Counted from the stretch's first letter, positions 29,595 to 38,395 are shown. The stretch is 40,868 bases of DNA from Candidatus Segetimicrobium genomatis (GCA_005888595.1 VBAL01000111.1:9450-50317); one strand, 5' to 3'. Notes: generated by a model from the sequence alone, not told the origin. Translations and numbers: made by a program.

Positions 29595-29767
29595 GAGAGA
29601 GGCGCGAGCCTAGCGGCAAAATAGCCGATTCAAAAGCCGTCGCGCGTGGAGTCTGAGAGCCAGGGGAACTTCACTTCGGGAGTAATCCCGGAGAGGGGGC
29701 TTCAGGCGGTAAGACCCGGCGGCGCGGTAGAAGACGGTGAAACGTCGCTGGATCTTGCGCCTCTTTC
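29595..29767 (+). ncRNA. Candidate orphan structured RNA of unknown class
   Basis: 14-bp closing stem 29595-29608 / 29754-29767 (GAGAGAGGCGCGAG / CTTGCGCCTCTTTC); internal pairings GCCGTC/GACGGT and GTCTGAGAGCC/GGGCTTCAGGC; apical CTTCGGGA-GTAA-TCCCGGAG hairpin. Confidence 0.55.
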
Positions 29768-29785
29768 ACTTTGACAACGAAATAA

Positions 29786-29871
29786 CGCAGTCGAGCGGTC
29801 GCGGTAACTCCAAGGCGAGCGGTGCATGGCGAGACTGCGAGACTGCCCGACCGCCTGACTGCGCGACCGCG
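29786..29871. repeat. Stutter hairpin 8 (8-nt unit about GCAGTCNN), possible bidirectional terminator
   Basis: CGCAGTCGAGCGGTCGCGGT ... GCGAGACTGCGAGACTGCCCGACCGCCTGACTGCGCGACCGCG followed by TTTCTTATCTT. Confidence 0.7.
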
Positions 29872-29875
29872 TTTC

Positions 29876-30775
29876 TTATCTTCCTGGCCTGACCTCCACC
29901 TTCGCTAACTCCTCGATCAGCGTCACAAGCGCAGAATGGTCTAAGTCACTCCGTTCTAGACCGCGCAGGGCCGTGAACGCTTCCTGCACCACCGCCGTGG
30001 CTGGGAGGGGGACGCCCAGCGCCTTTCCTGTCGACAGGGCGATGTTAAGGTCCTTCTGGTGGAGCCGTACGCGGAAACCGGGTTTGAAGTTCCGCTCCAG
30101 CATCCGCTGGCCATGGACATCAAGAATGCGGCTCTGCGCAAATCCGCCGAGGAGAGCCTGCCGCACTTTCGCCGGGTCCACCCCCGCTTTGGCGGCAAGG
30201 ACCAGGGCTTCGCTGACGGCCTGAATCGTGAGGGCCACCACGATCTGGTTGCACGCCTTGGCCACCTGACCGGCCCCGGCCCCGCCGATGTGCACGATGT
30301 TCTTGCCCAACGTTTCAAACACCGGACGCACGCGCGTGAAAACCGGCTCAGGACCGCCCACCATGATGGACAGGGTCGCTTCGATCGCACCCTTCTCGCC
30401 TCCACTGACCGGCGCGTCCAGCATCTGGGCACCTTTGGCCGTTACTGCGTTGGCGATCTCTTGGGTGACAAGCGGCGAGATCGTGCTCATGTCGACCAGC
30501 ACAGAACCGGGCCGGATGCCTTCCAGCACACCGTCACGCCCGAGAACAACCTGCTGGACATCCGGGGAGTCGGGGAGCATGGTGATGACGAAATCGCTTT
30601 GCTGGGCAACCCCCCGTGGCGATTTTCCATCGGCGGCGCCGGCTCCGACCAGTTCGTCCACGGGCGCACGGCTGCGGCTGTGGACGATCAGCGGATGACC
30701 CGATTTGAGCAGGTTGCGGGCCATAGGTTTGCCCATGATGCCCAGTCCGATAAAACCGATTCTTTCCTTAGCCAT
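29876..30775 (-). CDS. garR: 2-hydroxy-3-oxopropionate reductase / 3-hydroxyisobutyrate dehydrogenase family
   Basis: RIGFIGLGIMGKPMARNLLKSGHPL; DAPVSGGEKGAIEATLSIMVGG; KACNQIVVALTIQAVSEALVLA. Confidence 0.88.
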   Translation of the reverse strand: MAKERIGFIGLGIMGKPMARNLLKSGHPLIVHSRSRAPVDELVGAGAADGKSPRGVAQQSDFVITMLPDSPDVQQVVLGRDGVLEGIRPGSVLVDMSTISPLVTQEIANAVTAKGAQMLDAPVSGGEKGAIEATLSIMVGGPEPVFTRVRPVFETLGKNIVHIGGAGAGQVAKACNQIVVALTIQAVSEALVLAAKAGVDPAKVRQALLGGFAQSRILDVHGQRMLERNFKPGFRVRLHQKDLNIALSTGKALGVPLPATAVVQEAFTALRGLERSDLDHSALVTLIEELAKVEVRPGR

Positions 30776-30797
30776 TCGGATGACCTCCTCGAACGAG

Positions 30798-30959
30798 AAC
30801 TGCGTCTACAAAGTCTACTATGTCTACTACGTCTACTACGTCTACTGCGTCTACTAGGTCTACTAGGTCTACCAGGTCTTCAAGAGTCGGCTCGTAGACA
30901 TAGTAGACTCAGAAGACGTTGTAGACTTTGTAGACATCACTTTGGATCAAGTAGACGCC
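30798..30959. repeat. Stutter hairpin 9 (unit GTCTACNNN), glpD-garR gap
   Basis: About nine GTCTACNNN copies on the left (30800-30887); GTAGACNNN copies on the right (30893-30959). Confidence 0.96.
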
Positions 30960-30966
30960 TTTGGGA

Positions 30967-32637
30967 TCATAGGGCAGTGGTACGTTGAAGGGAGCGCAGC
31001 GCGGTGCGTTCTCTGTCGACCACGGCCTCCCACGCCGCCCGCTGCCGCAATTTCTCCGCGCCGTCCCACCCACGCCCCGCTGACATCAGGTCAGCGACAC
31101 GCGCCGCAGCCGCCTGACCGGCATCCTCGCAGAGAATACTCAACCGCGTGCGCAAGAACATCATATCAGCGAGCGTTAACGCCATCTCGTGCCGGCAGGC
31201 GTAGACGACTTCCGCGGCCAGCACCGGCAACTCTTCGGCCAGTGGAGCCCGGAGCGCGGCGTCCCCGTTGGCGATGGCCAGGACGTCGGCCGCGGCGGCT
31301 CCATACGCGGCCAGGAGATGCTGCTGTACCTTGCGGGGAAGACCCTCACGCGCCAGCGCCTTGCGCGCGGCATCCAGACCCTCCGCATCCGCCAGCGGCA
31401 GCGTCGCAGTCCGGCACGGCCGTCGCTCCCCATCGCGCCGCGCCAGCACGTCGACGGTATCTTCGGCCATCTTGCGGTAACTGGTCAGCTTCCCTCCCAC
31501 GATGCTCACAAGTCCCCGTGGGGACTCAACGACGGCATGCTCCCGCGGTAGATCCGCCGACGACCGGCTGCCGGCTTCCACCAGCGGGCGGAGCCCAGCG
31601 TAAACCCCCAGAACATCGGCGGCCTCCACGGCCTGCCGTAACACACGGTTGGCCTGACGGAGGAGAAATGCGACGTCCGCCTCGGTCGCGGCCGGTGCGT
31701 CGATCTGGCCGTCGTAACTATCGTCGGTGGTACCGAGGATGACGCGGCCCGACCAGGGCACGAGAAAGGCCAGCCGGCCATCGTCGGTCTGCGGGATCAG
31801 CACGGCGGTCTCCGCCGGCAGCACCTCGCCCTGCAGCACCAGATGCACACCTTTGCTCGGCCGGATTCTAAACTGGGGCGGTCCATCCATCGACGCGGCC
31901 CGTTCAGCCCAGACGCCGGTGGCGTTCACGACGTGGCGGGCGCGCACGTCAACCGTTCGCCCGGTGAGCCCGTCTTCCACCCGGGCGCCCGCAACGCGAC
32001 CCTGCGCATACGCGAACGACCGGGCCAGGGCGTAATTCGCTGTCGCAGCTCCAAATCGCCGTGCCACAGCCAGAACACTCAGTGTCAGGCGGACGTCATC
32101 GGTGCGGGCGTCATGGAATAGAAACGCCGCGCGTAACCCGTCGGTCGATAGCGCCGGCACCAGCGAAGCCGCGTCCTCTGCCGTGAGCCGGCGGTGGTGC
32201 AGCGCCGGCATCCGGGCCAGACGGTCATACATCCACAGAACCGCCCTGACTCCCCAGGGGACGGCAGGCTGGAGGAACGCGGGAACGTGAACACCGAACG
32301 GCCGGGTCAGCCCGTCATAGAGCGGAATGAGAAATGGCTGCGGCCGGACCAGGTGCGGGGCGAGTCGCAGCAACCGCGCGCGTTCGCGGAGCGCCTCGCC
32401 GACGAGTTTCAGCTGACCGCGGGCCAGGTACCGGATGCCGCCGTGGATCAACTTGGTGGACCGGCTGCTGGTCCCGCTGGCGAAGTCCGCCTGCTCGACG
32501 AGCCCCACGCGGTAGCCGCGTGTGGCCGCATCCAGCGCCACCCCCGCGCCGGTGATCCCGCCGCCGATCACTAACACGTCCAACGGCCGCTCAAGGGCGG
32601 CGATCTGTTCTTCGCGGGACAGCACGACACTCTCCAA
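30967..32637 (-). CDS. glpD: Glycerol-3-phosphate dehydrogenase, FAD-dependent
   Basis: DVLVIGGGITGAGVALDAATRGYRVGLVEQADFASGTSSRSTKLIHGGIRYL. Confidence 0.96.
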   Translation of the reverse strand: MESVVLSREEQIAALERPLDVLVIGGGITGAGVALDAATRGYRVGLVEQADFASGTSSRSTKLIHGGIRYLARGQLKLVGEALRERARLLRLAPHLVRPQPFLIPLYDGLTRPFGVHVPAFLQPAVPWGVRAVLWMYDRLARMPALHHRRLTAEDAASLVPALSTDGLRAAFLFHDARTDDVRLTLSVLAVARRFGAATANYALARSFAYAQGRVAGARVEDGLTGRTVDVRARHVVNATGVWAERAASMDGPPQFRIRPSKGVHLVLQGEVLPAETAVLIPQTDDGRLAFLVPWSGRVILGTTDDSYDGQIDAPAATEADVAFLLRQANRVLRQAVEAADVLGVYAGLRPLVEAGSRSSADLPREHAVVESPRGLVSIVGGKLTSYRKMAEDTVDVLARRDGERRPCRTATLPLADAEGLDAARKALAREGLPRKVQQHLLAAYGAAAADVLAIANGDAALRAPLAEELPVLAAEVVYACRHEMALTLADMMFLRTRLSILCEDAGQAAAARVADLMSAGRGWDGAEKLRQRAAWEAVVDRERTALRSLQRTTAL

Positions 32638-32639
32638 CT

Positions 32640-32736
32640 ACGTCTTCTTGGTCTACTGAGTCTCCCTGGTCTACTTGGTCTCCGTAACTCTTGCGGACTA
32701 AGTAGACTAAGAAGACCAAGTAGACTAAGGAGACGT
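32640..32736. repeat. Stutter hairpin 10 (unit GTCTACTTG/GTCTTCTTG), GDPD1-glpD gap
   Basis: ACGTCTTCTTGGTCTACTGAGTCTCCCTGGTCTACTTGGTCTCCGTAA ... GGACTAAGTAGACTAAGAAGACCAAGTAGACTAAGGAGACGT. Confidence 0.95.
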
Positions 32737-33459
32737 TTTTAAGCGCGCCAGCATCTTGCGAATCAATGTGGGGTCATCCGCGATGATGCCATCAACGCCG
32801 ACGCGTAATGCCTGGCGTGCTTCCTCCTCCGTACGCACGGTCCAGGTGATCACACGCAACCCGTGACTCCGGCAGGAGGCGACCACATCGGCGGTCAATG
32901 CCGTGACCTCAGGCAGATACGCGGTCGCCCGGACAGACACCGCGGCGTACGGATCTGCGGCCGACTGCAGCAACCCTGCCGGCATTTCCGGAGCCAGATC
33001 CCGGACGTGCGCCACGACCTGCGCGTCGAAGGACGAGATAAGCACTGAGTCCACCATCTGCATCTTCTTGATGAGGTCGAGGAGCGCCGCCTCGACCCCT
33101 GCGGCCTTCACCTCGACATCAACCAGCAAGCGGCCCCCCAACGCCTCAAAGACTTTGGACAGCAGCGGAATCCGCTCTCCGCGAAACGGCGGACCGAACT
33201 TCCGTCCGGCGTCGAAGCGGCGCAACTGGTCCAGCGTCAGCGCTGCAACCCTACCGGTGCCATCAGTGGTGCGATCGACCGAGGCATCGTGGATGACCAC
33301 GAGCTGACCGTCGACCGTCCGGCGGACATCGAGCTCGACAGCGTCCGCACCGAGATCGGCGGCCAGTCGGAACGCCGCCAGGGTATTCTCAGGCGCGGCG
33401 GCAGACGCACCGCGGTGCGCGATCACCAGACAGCGGTCCGATTCGAGCCACTTGTTCAT
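32725..33459 (-). CDS. Glycerophosphodiester phosphodiesterase; start reset to MNKWLESDRC
   Basis: VIAHRGASAAAPENTLAAFRLAADLGADAVELDVRRTVDGQLVVIHDASVDRTTDGTG. Confidence 0.94.
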   Translation of the reverse strand: MNKWLESDRCLVIAHRGASAAAPENTLAAFRLAADLGADAVELDVRRTVDGQLVVIHDASVDRTTDGTGRVAALTLDQLRRFDAGRKFGPPFRGERIPLLSKVFEALGGRLLVDVEVKAAGVEAALLDLIKKMQMVDSVLISSFDAQVVAHVRDLAPEMPAGLLQSAADPYAAVSVRATAYLPEVTALTADVVASCRSHGLRVITWTVRTEEEARQALRVGVDGIIADDPTLIRKMLARLKTSP

Positions 33460-33484
33460 ACTTGCACTACAGAGAGTCCTTTTT

Positions 33485-33566
33485 CCGTCATTGCGAGGAG
33501 CGAAGCGACGAAGCAATCTCCTGCAGGAAGGAGATCGCCACGCCCCTGCGGGGCTCGCGATGACGG
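33485..33566. mobile_element. REP/MITE-like palindromic element, about 82 bp
   Basis: CCGTCATTGCGAG ... CTCGCGATGACGG terminal inverted repeat, with internal GGAGCGAAGCGACGAAGCAATCTCC; belongs to the widespread 'GTCATTGCGAGG..CGAAGCAATC' family. Confidence 0.8.
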
Positions 33567-33590
33567 ATCACCTGTTGTCTCCTGAGAACA

Positions 33591-34505
33591 TCATCCTTCG
33601 ACCAGCGCCGCCAGTTGCACCGCCGTATCGGTGGTGATCTGGTCCACGCCGGCGTGGAGCACTGCCTGCAGAGTCTCCGCCGCCCCAGACGCATCGGCGT
33701 CGAGCGTCCACGTGTCGATGAGCACACTACCGAGCTGGCGCCTGATGATCTCCACGGGATTGATCCCATCGGCGATCGCGCGGAGGATCAACTCCACGCG
33801 CAGGTAAATTTCCACGGCGCCCGGCAGCAGGCGACACAGACTCTCGATGCGATCCTCCAGGTAGGCGCGCACCGGCATGACCTGCATGTAGCCGAGAGGA
33901 TGATCGTCCAGGTACCCGTACACGTTGACGCGCAAGGGCAGTCGGGGAAACTCGGGGGCCGGCGCATCCAGATACAGAGCGAAATCGAGACCGACGGACA
34001 GGGTGGAATCGAGCCGCCGGAGCGTGCGCAGGTTCCAGTCCCCGAGGCACCCGACGACGACATTCAGTTGTGGGTTCGCGCGTAGGGGCTCAATGGCCCG
34101 CAGGAAGCGGCCGGCCTCCTCCTTGGGAAAAGGGATCTCATCTTTCAGGTCGATCTGTACCTTCAGCGGGCGGCGATGCCCTGCCAGAACCTGTGACAGG
34201 TCTGACAGGAGAGCGATAGACTCCTCAGATCCTCTCAGCCGGATGGTCTTTGCCGCCGCCCTGGTGATGTGGCGCACCGCACCGGTCCCCGTCGTCTCAC
34301 GCTCCAGGGTGTCGTCATGGATGAGCAGGTAATCCCCGCCCTCGATGGCGTGGACGTCGAACTCGATGACCTCAGCCCCGCCCTGCAGAAGCTCGCGGAG
34401 CGCGGACAGACTGTTGGGCGGAGAGGCGCCGGTCCCGGACAATAGCCGGTGATACTTCAACAGGACGCGCTGCCCGCCCGATGAGATGGCTCCGGGCAAA
34501 GTCAC
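33591..34505 (-). CDS. Divergent glycerophosphodiester phosphodiesterase paralogue
   Basis: VIEFDVHAIEGGDYLLIHDDTLERETTGTG retained; the HRG..PEN motif altered to HRLLSGTGASPPN. Confidence 0.8.
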   Translation of the reverse strand: MTLPGAISSGGQRVLLKYHRLLSGTGASPPNSLSALRELLQGGAEVIEFDVHAIEGGDYLLIHDDTLERETTGTGAVRHITRAAAKTIRLRGSEESIALLSDLSQVLAGHRRPLKVQIDLKDEIPFPKEEAGRFLRAIEPLRANPQLNVVVGCLGDWNLRTLRRLDSTLSVGLDFALYLDAPAPEFPRLPLRVNVYGYLDDHPLGYMQVMPVRAYLEDRIESLCRLLPGAVEIYLRVELILRAIADGINPVEIIRRQLGSVLIDTWTLDADASGAAETLQAVLHAGVDQITTDTAVQLAALVEG

Positions 34506-35287
34506 CGCCGAAACCCCATCATCTCAATCCAGCCGAAGGACGCATCGGTCGGTCCGGAGGGTTTGTACTCGAGCCCGACGTAGCCCTCATAGCCCATCGC
34601 GTCCAGCTGCTTAAGCACATACGGAAAGTTGATCTCGCCCGTGCCGGGTTCATGCCGGTCCGGAGAGTCGGCCACCTGCACGTGGCCGAGGCGTTCCCGC
34701 AGCCGCGCCATGGTGTGAACCAGATTTCCCTCCATGCGCTGCATGTGGTAGATGTCGTACTGAATCCGGGCGTTCGGCGCCCCGACATCATCCAGCAACC
34801 GCACCGCCTGCGCAGAGGTCGACAGGAAGAAACCCGCGATATCGTAGGTATTGATTGGCTCTACCAGCAGGGTGATCCCCTGCGACACCAATTGTCCGGC
34901 CGCGTAGCGGAGGTTGTCCACCAGGCACCGCCACTGCTCCTCGTATGCGAGGTGTTCGTCGCGCTTACCGACCAGACAGTTCACGCGCCGGCAACGGTAC
35001 CGCCGGGCCAGCTCCAGTGCCTGCCCTACTCCCCGGCGGAACTCTTCCCGGCGGCCAGGATGCACAGCCACTCCGCGATCTCCGGCCGCCCAGTCACCGG
35101 CCGGGAGGTTAAAGAGCACTTGTTCCAGCTTCAGACGATCCAGCGCCCGCGCAATGCCGTCGGTGTCTTCCTGATAGGGGAACATGTACTCCACCGCGCG
35201 GAAGCCATTGCGGGCGGCGGCGTCAAACCGCTCCAGGAAGGGCAGGTCACCGAACAGCATCGTGAGATTGGCAGCGAATTTTGGCAT
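34502..35287 (-). CDS. Hydroxypyruvate isomerase-like TIM-barrel protein
   Basis: MPKFAANLTMLFGDLPFLERFDAAARNGFRAVEYMFPYQED; RIQYDIYHMQRMEGNL; GYEGYVGLEYKPSG, all Hyi-like. Confidence 0.9.
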   Translation of the reverse strand: MPKFAANLTMLFGDLPFLERFDAAARNGFRAVEYMFPYQEDTDGIARALDRLKLEQVLFNLPAGDWAAGDRGVAVHPGRREEFRRGVGQALELARRYRCRRVNCLVGKRDEHLAYEEQWRCLVDNLRYAAGQLVSQGITLLVEPINTYDIAGFFLSTSAQAVRLLDDVGAPNARIQYDIYHMQRMEGNLVHTMARLRERLGHVQVADSPDRHEPGTGEINFPYVLKQLDAMGYEGYVGLEYKPSGPTDASFGWIEMMGFRR

Positions 35288-35297
35288 GCACCCTCCT

Positions 35298-36497
35298 TCA
35301 GATCGGCGTCCGGGCAGCCGGCGCCAGTCGCGCGTACTGCGGCAGCGGGCCGACCAGCGGCCGGATATAGTCCATATACGCGGAGGTGACATCGTAACCG
35401 GAGGGAGCGATGAACTCCTCCGGCACGCGGCGGATGTCCCCTACCACCCGGTCCAGCGGCACCGCGCCGGTCGTACTCCGATAGACCGGACCCCGCTCGC
35501 GAACGAGCGTCATCATCGTGCCGCCGCGTCCGGCCACCGCCTCGCGCACCGCCGCCTGTCCGACCCGGTAGGCTTCCTCGGCATCCACACGAGAGGACAG
35601 GAGGGCAGAGACGCGCTGCATCGTACCGGGCTTGTCGAACCGGGCCTTGATCTGCAGATGCGTCATCACCAGATCGCACAGCACCGCGCCGACGCCGCCG
35701 AACTGTGGCCGCCCCAGCGGATCGGCTTCGACGGGTCGCTGAGATGCCGCCAGGAACTGCCCGCGCTCATCGACCAGCCCTTCGGCGGCCGCGATGAGCA
35801 CATGCCCGCGCTCGCGATGGACGCGTTCCACGTCGGCGAGGAATCGCTGCCTGACAAACGGACGCTCCGGCAGATAGATCAAGTGCGGCGCGTCACCCTC
35901 TCGCTGGCGCGCCAGCGCCGTACTGGCCGCCACCCACCCGGTGTGACGGCCCATCGTCTCGACCACCTTCACCGGATCGGCCGTGCCGATGGCTTCGGTG
36001 TCAAGCCCCGCTTCGCGGACCGATACCGCCAGCCATCGCGCCACGCTGGGATGCCCGGGGCAGTGATCAGTCTCGACCAGGTCGTTGTCGATTGTTTTGG
36101 GAATCGCGATGACCCACAGGTCGTACCGCAGGTCCGCCGCCCGGCGATGCAGCCTGAGCGCCGTCGCCGCAGACCCGTTCCCCCCGATATAAAGGAAGTA
36201 CCGGATGCCGCGGGCCTGGAAGATACGCATGATCCGGTCCACGTCGTCATCGCCCAGACCCGCCCGGGAGGTGCCTAATGCCGCCGACGGGGTGCGGCGC
36301 AGTTCCTCCAGCATTTCGGAGGACACGCGGCGCAGGTCGACCAGGTCTTCCCGTAGGAGTCCCAGCACTCCGAACCGCATGCCGTAGATCTCGCCGATCG
36401 CGTCGTGACGCAGGGCCTCCTGGATTACGGCCACCAGGCTGGCATTGACCACGGCGGTAGGACCGCCGGATTGACCGACAATAAGGTTCCCGCGCAT
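35298..36497 (-). CDS. 6-phosphofructokinase family, probably PPi-dependent type
   Basis: NLIVGQSGGPTAVVNASLVAV; YIGGNGSAATALRL; PKTIDNDLVETDHCPG; start ATG overlaps the upstream stop (TGATG). Confidence 0.9.
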   Translation of the reverse strand: MRGNLIVGQSGGPTAVVNASLVAVIQEALRHDAIGEIYGMRFGVLGLLREDLVDLRRVSSEMLEELRRTPSAALGTSRAGLGDDDVDRIMRIFQARGIRYFLYIGGNGSAATALRLHRRAADLRYDLWVIAIPKTIDNDLVETDHCPGHPSVARWLAVSVREAGLDTEAIGTADPVKVVETMGRHTGWVAASTALARQREGDAPHLIYLPERPFVRQRFLADVERVHRERGHVLIAAAEGLVDERGQFLAASQRPVEADPLGRPQFGGVGAVLCDLVMTHLQIKARFDKPGTMQRVSALLSSRVDAEEAYRVGQAAVREAVAGRGGTMMTLVRERGPVYRSTTGAVPLDRVVGDIRRVPEEFIAPSGYDVTSAYMDYIRPLVGPLPQYARLAPAARTPI

Positions 36498-37303
36498 CAC
36501 GCGCTCAACAGCGGACGCAGGTGAGCAATCGCCTGCCGGGCCGCACTTACCGGATCCGGACGCGGCAGGATTTCTGCCGACAGGTACCCCGTATATCCGA
36601 GCTCTCTCAACACGCGGACCAGCGCAGGGAAATCTAGGTGTCCCCACCCGGGGGCATGGCGATTACTGTCTGCGACATGCACATGGCGGAGGCGCGGTCG
36701 GGCGCGGCGGAGACTGCTCTCGATCGACGCCTCTTCGATGTTCATATGGAAGGTGTCCGCGAGGATCCCCAACGCTGGCGAGGCCAGCCGGTTGATGAGA
36801 TCGAGCACTTCATCCATGGTGACGAGGAAGTCGGTCTCGTACCGATTCACTGGCTCGAACACAACAGGAATCTTTTCCCGCTCGGCGAGGGGAAGGATCC
36901 GGCGCAGGGCACCGCTCAGCCGTGCCTCCGTCGCGGCGCGGTCTCCGGTGATCCGCCCCCGTAGCAGGCCCACGATCACCGCCGCGCCAAATACCGTCGC
37001 TATGCGAATGTGTGTCTCCAATCGTTCGATGGCGCGCGCACGGATGCCTTCGTCGGGGTGTGAGAGGCTCAAGCCATCTTTGAGATACGCCTGGCCCGTT
37101 CCGATGGCCGGAACCGCGAGCCCTGCGTCGCGCACCGTCCGCAGCACCGCCTCAGCGTCGACCTGCGAGGGATCGCGCACGGCCAGCTCGACCCCGTCAT
37201 AACCCAGGTCCGCCGCCGTGCGCAGGGCCTCTCGCCATGATCCGCGCATCGCCACCGCGTCGAAACCGGTCTCTTCGAGCGAGACGACGAGGCTCAGCTT
37301 CAC
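36497..37303 (-). CDS. Sugar phosphate isomerase/epimerase (AP_endonuc_2 TIM barrel)
   Basis: LGYDGVELAVRDPSQVDAEAV; PVVFEPVNRYETDFL; ILADTFHMNIEEASIESSLRRA; HVHVADSNRHAPGWGHLDF. Confidence 0.92.
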   Translation of the reverse strand: MKLSLVVSLEETGFDAVAMRGSWREALRTAADLGYDGVELAVRDPSQVDAEAVLRTVRDAGLAVPAIGTGQAYLKDGLSLSHPDEGIRARAIERLETHIRIATVFGAAVIVGLLRGRITGDRAATEARLSGALRRILPLAEREKIPVVFEPVNRYETDFLVTMDEVLDLINRLASPALGILADTFHMNIEEASIESSLRRARPRLRHVHVADSNRHAPGWGHLDFPALVRVLRELGYTGYLSAEILPRPDPVSAARQAIAHLRPLLSA

Positions 37304-37314
37304 GGAAAGCTACG

Positions 37315-37400
37315 CCACCAGGGCACCAGGGAACCAGGGGAACCATGCCTGCATGTGACTGTGGCACGCGGTACCTTGGTTCCCTGGTCCCTTGGTCCCG
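37315..37400. repeat. Stutter hairpin 11 (unit about CCAGGGN)
   Basis: CCACCAGGGCACCAGGGAACCAGGGGAACC ... GGTACCTTGGTTCCCTGGTCCCTTGGTCCCG. Confidence 0.92.
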
Positions 37401-37413
37401 CCGTTGTCTTCAA

Positions 37414-38379
37414 TCAAGGTGGCCACCCCAAACTGTACAGGCTCTTGCCGCCACGGGCGGGTCCCTTCAGGACGGCCTCCAGTTCTTCCTTGTCACGCTC
37501 GGTGACCAGCTCCATCGGCGGTAGCTTCCCCGGCGGGAACGTCTTGATGACGTCGGTGACGAGCCGCTCGATGTAGTCCAGCAAAGCCTCCACCCCGGGG
37601 AGCGCCTTCTCGGCCTTCGCCAGCGACGGCTTGCCAACCACGCCTTCGATATACGCCTTGACCTCGATAGGGCCGGCTCCGATGTGGCCGTACCAGTTGA
37701 TGGGGCGGCGAAGCAGGTTGCCGGCTTTGTCCACATGGCCCTCCGGCAGGAAACCGAACGGGTTGTTGTCCACGGCCCACTCCTGTTTCATCAGCTCGGG
37801 GAACAACGCCAGGCACCAGGAGGTCTCGACCTCATCGGCATGGATGAACGGCGTCTCATACGGGCCACCCTGGGCCTTAAGTTTGAAGTGATCCTGAACG
37901 GCATGGTACCAGTTCAGGTTGATAACCAGTGCCGGCACCCGGTAGCGCTTGCCAAACTGATGGATGGCGGTGGGAATCACGTACTCCTGTCCGTGACCAT
38001 TCAGCAGGATCTGTTTCCGGAAGCCCATGTTCCAGAATCCGGCGATCATGGCCCGCAGGAAGCCCGTAAAGACCTCCTCCGGGATCACCACCGTGCTCGG
38101 CATGCCGAGATGATGATACGGATGCGATCCCCACCACAGCGGTTCGGAGACGGTACATCCCGTGCGCTCTGCCACCGCCTCCGCCATCCGCGTCACCAGG
38201 AAGATATCCTCACCAATCGGCGCATTGGGCCCATGCGCTTCCGTCGCACCGAGGGGCACGATCAGGACGTCGTTGGTTTTCAGACGTTCCTCAATGTCGC
38301 GCATCGTCATCGTTTGCAGATAGACGCCGGTGCGCTTGTCCATGTGACCGCCCTTCGGCGGCAAACTCCACTTCGCCAT
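37414..38379 (-). CDS. Creatininase-family hydrolase
   Basis: VLIVPLGATEAHGPNAPIGEDIFLVTRMAEAVAERT; LLNGHGQE; MPSTVVIPEEVF. Confidence 0.88.
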   Translation of the reverse strand: MAKWSLPPKGGHMDKRTGVYLQTMTMRDIEERLKTNDVLIVPLGATEAHGPNAPIGEDIFLVTRMAEAVAERTGCTVSEPLWWGSHPYHHLGMPSTVVIPEEVFTGFLRAMIAGFWNMGFRKQILLNGHGQEYVIPTAIHQFGKRYRVPALVINLNWYHAVQDHFKLKAQGGPYETPFIHADEVETSWCLALFPELMKQEWAVDNNPFGFLPEGHVDKAGNLLRRPINWYGHIGAGPIEVKAYIEGVVGKPSLAKAEKALPGVEALLDYIERLVTDVIKTFPPGKLPPMELVTERDKEELEAVLKGPARGGKSLYSLGWPP

Positions 38380-38395
38380 TGCTAACCTCCTCTGA

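Noticed and set aside
29595-29767. Assignment of the structured RNA to a known class: c-di-AMP (ydaO) riboswitch from AGGGGAACTT...GGGAGTAATC; lysine riboswitch from AGAGGCGCGAG; cobalamin; tmRNA from GGCAAAATAGCC; RNase P
   Set aside because: Only short fragments match. The ydaO 3' motif (CCGAACCCGUCAGCUAACC-like), the lysine-box internal motifs, the cobalamin GCCACUG box, the tmRNA tRNA-like end and RNase P GAGGAAAGUCC are absent.
30798-30959. CRISPR array
   Set aside because: Units are 9 nt, directly tandem and degenerate with no unique spacers; the two halves are reverse complements; no cas genes.
33460-33516. Upstream start of the GDPD1 ORF at 33516
   Set aside because: MLRRFAPRNDGKRT is a typical artefact of reading through the GTCATTGCGAGG-type palindromic element; MNKWLESDRC at 33459 is preferred.
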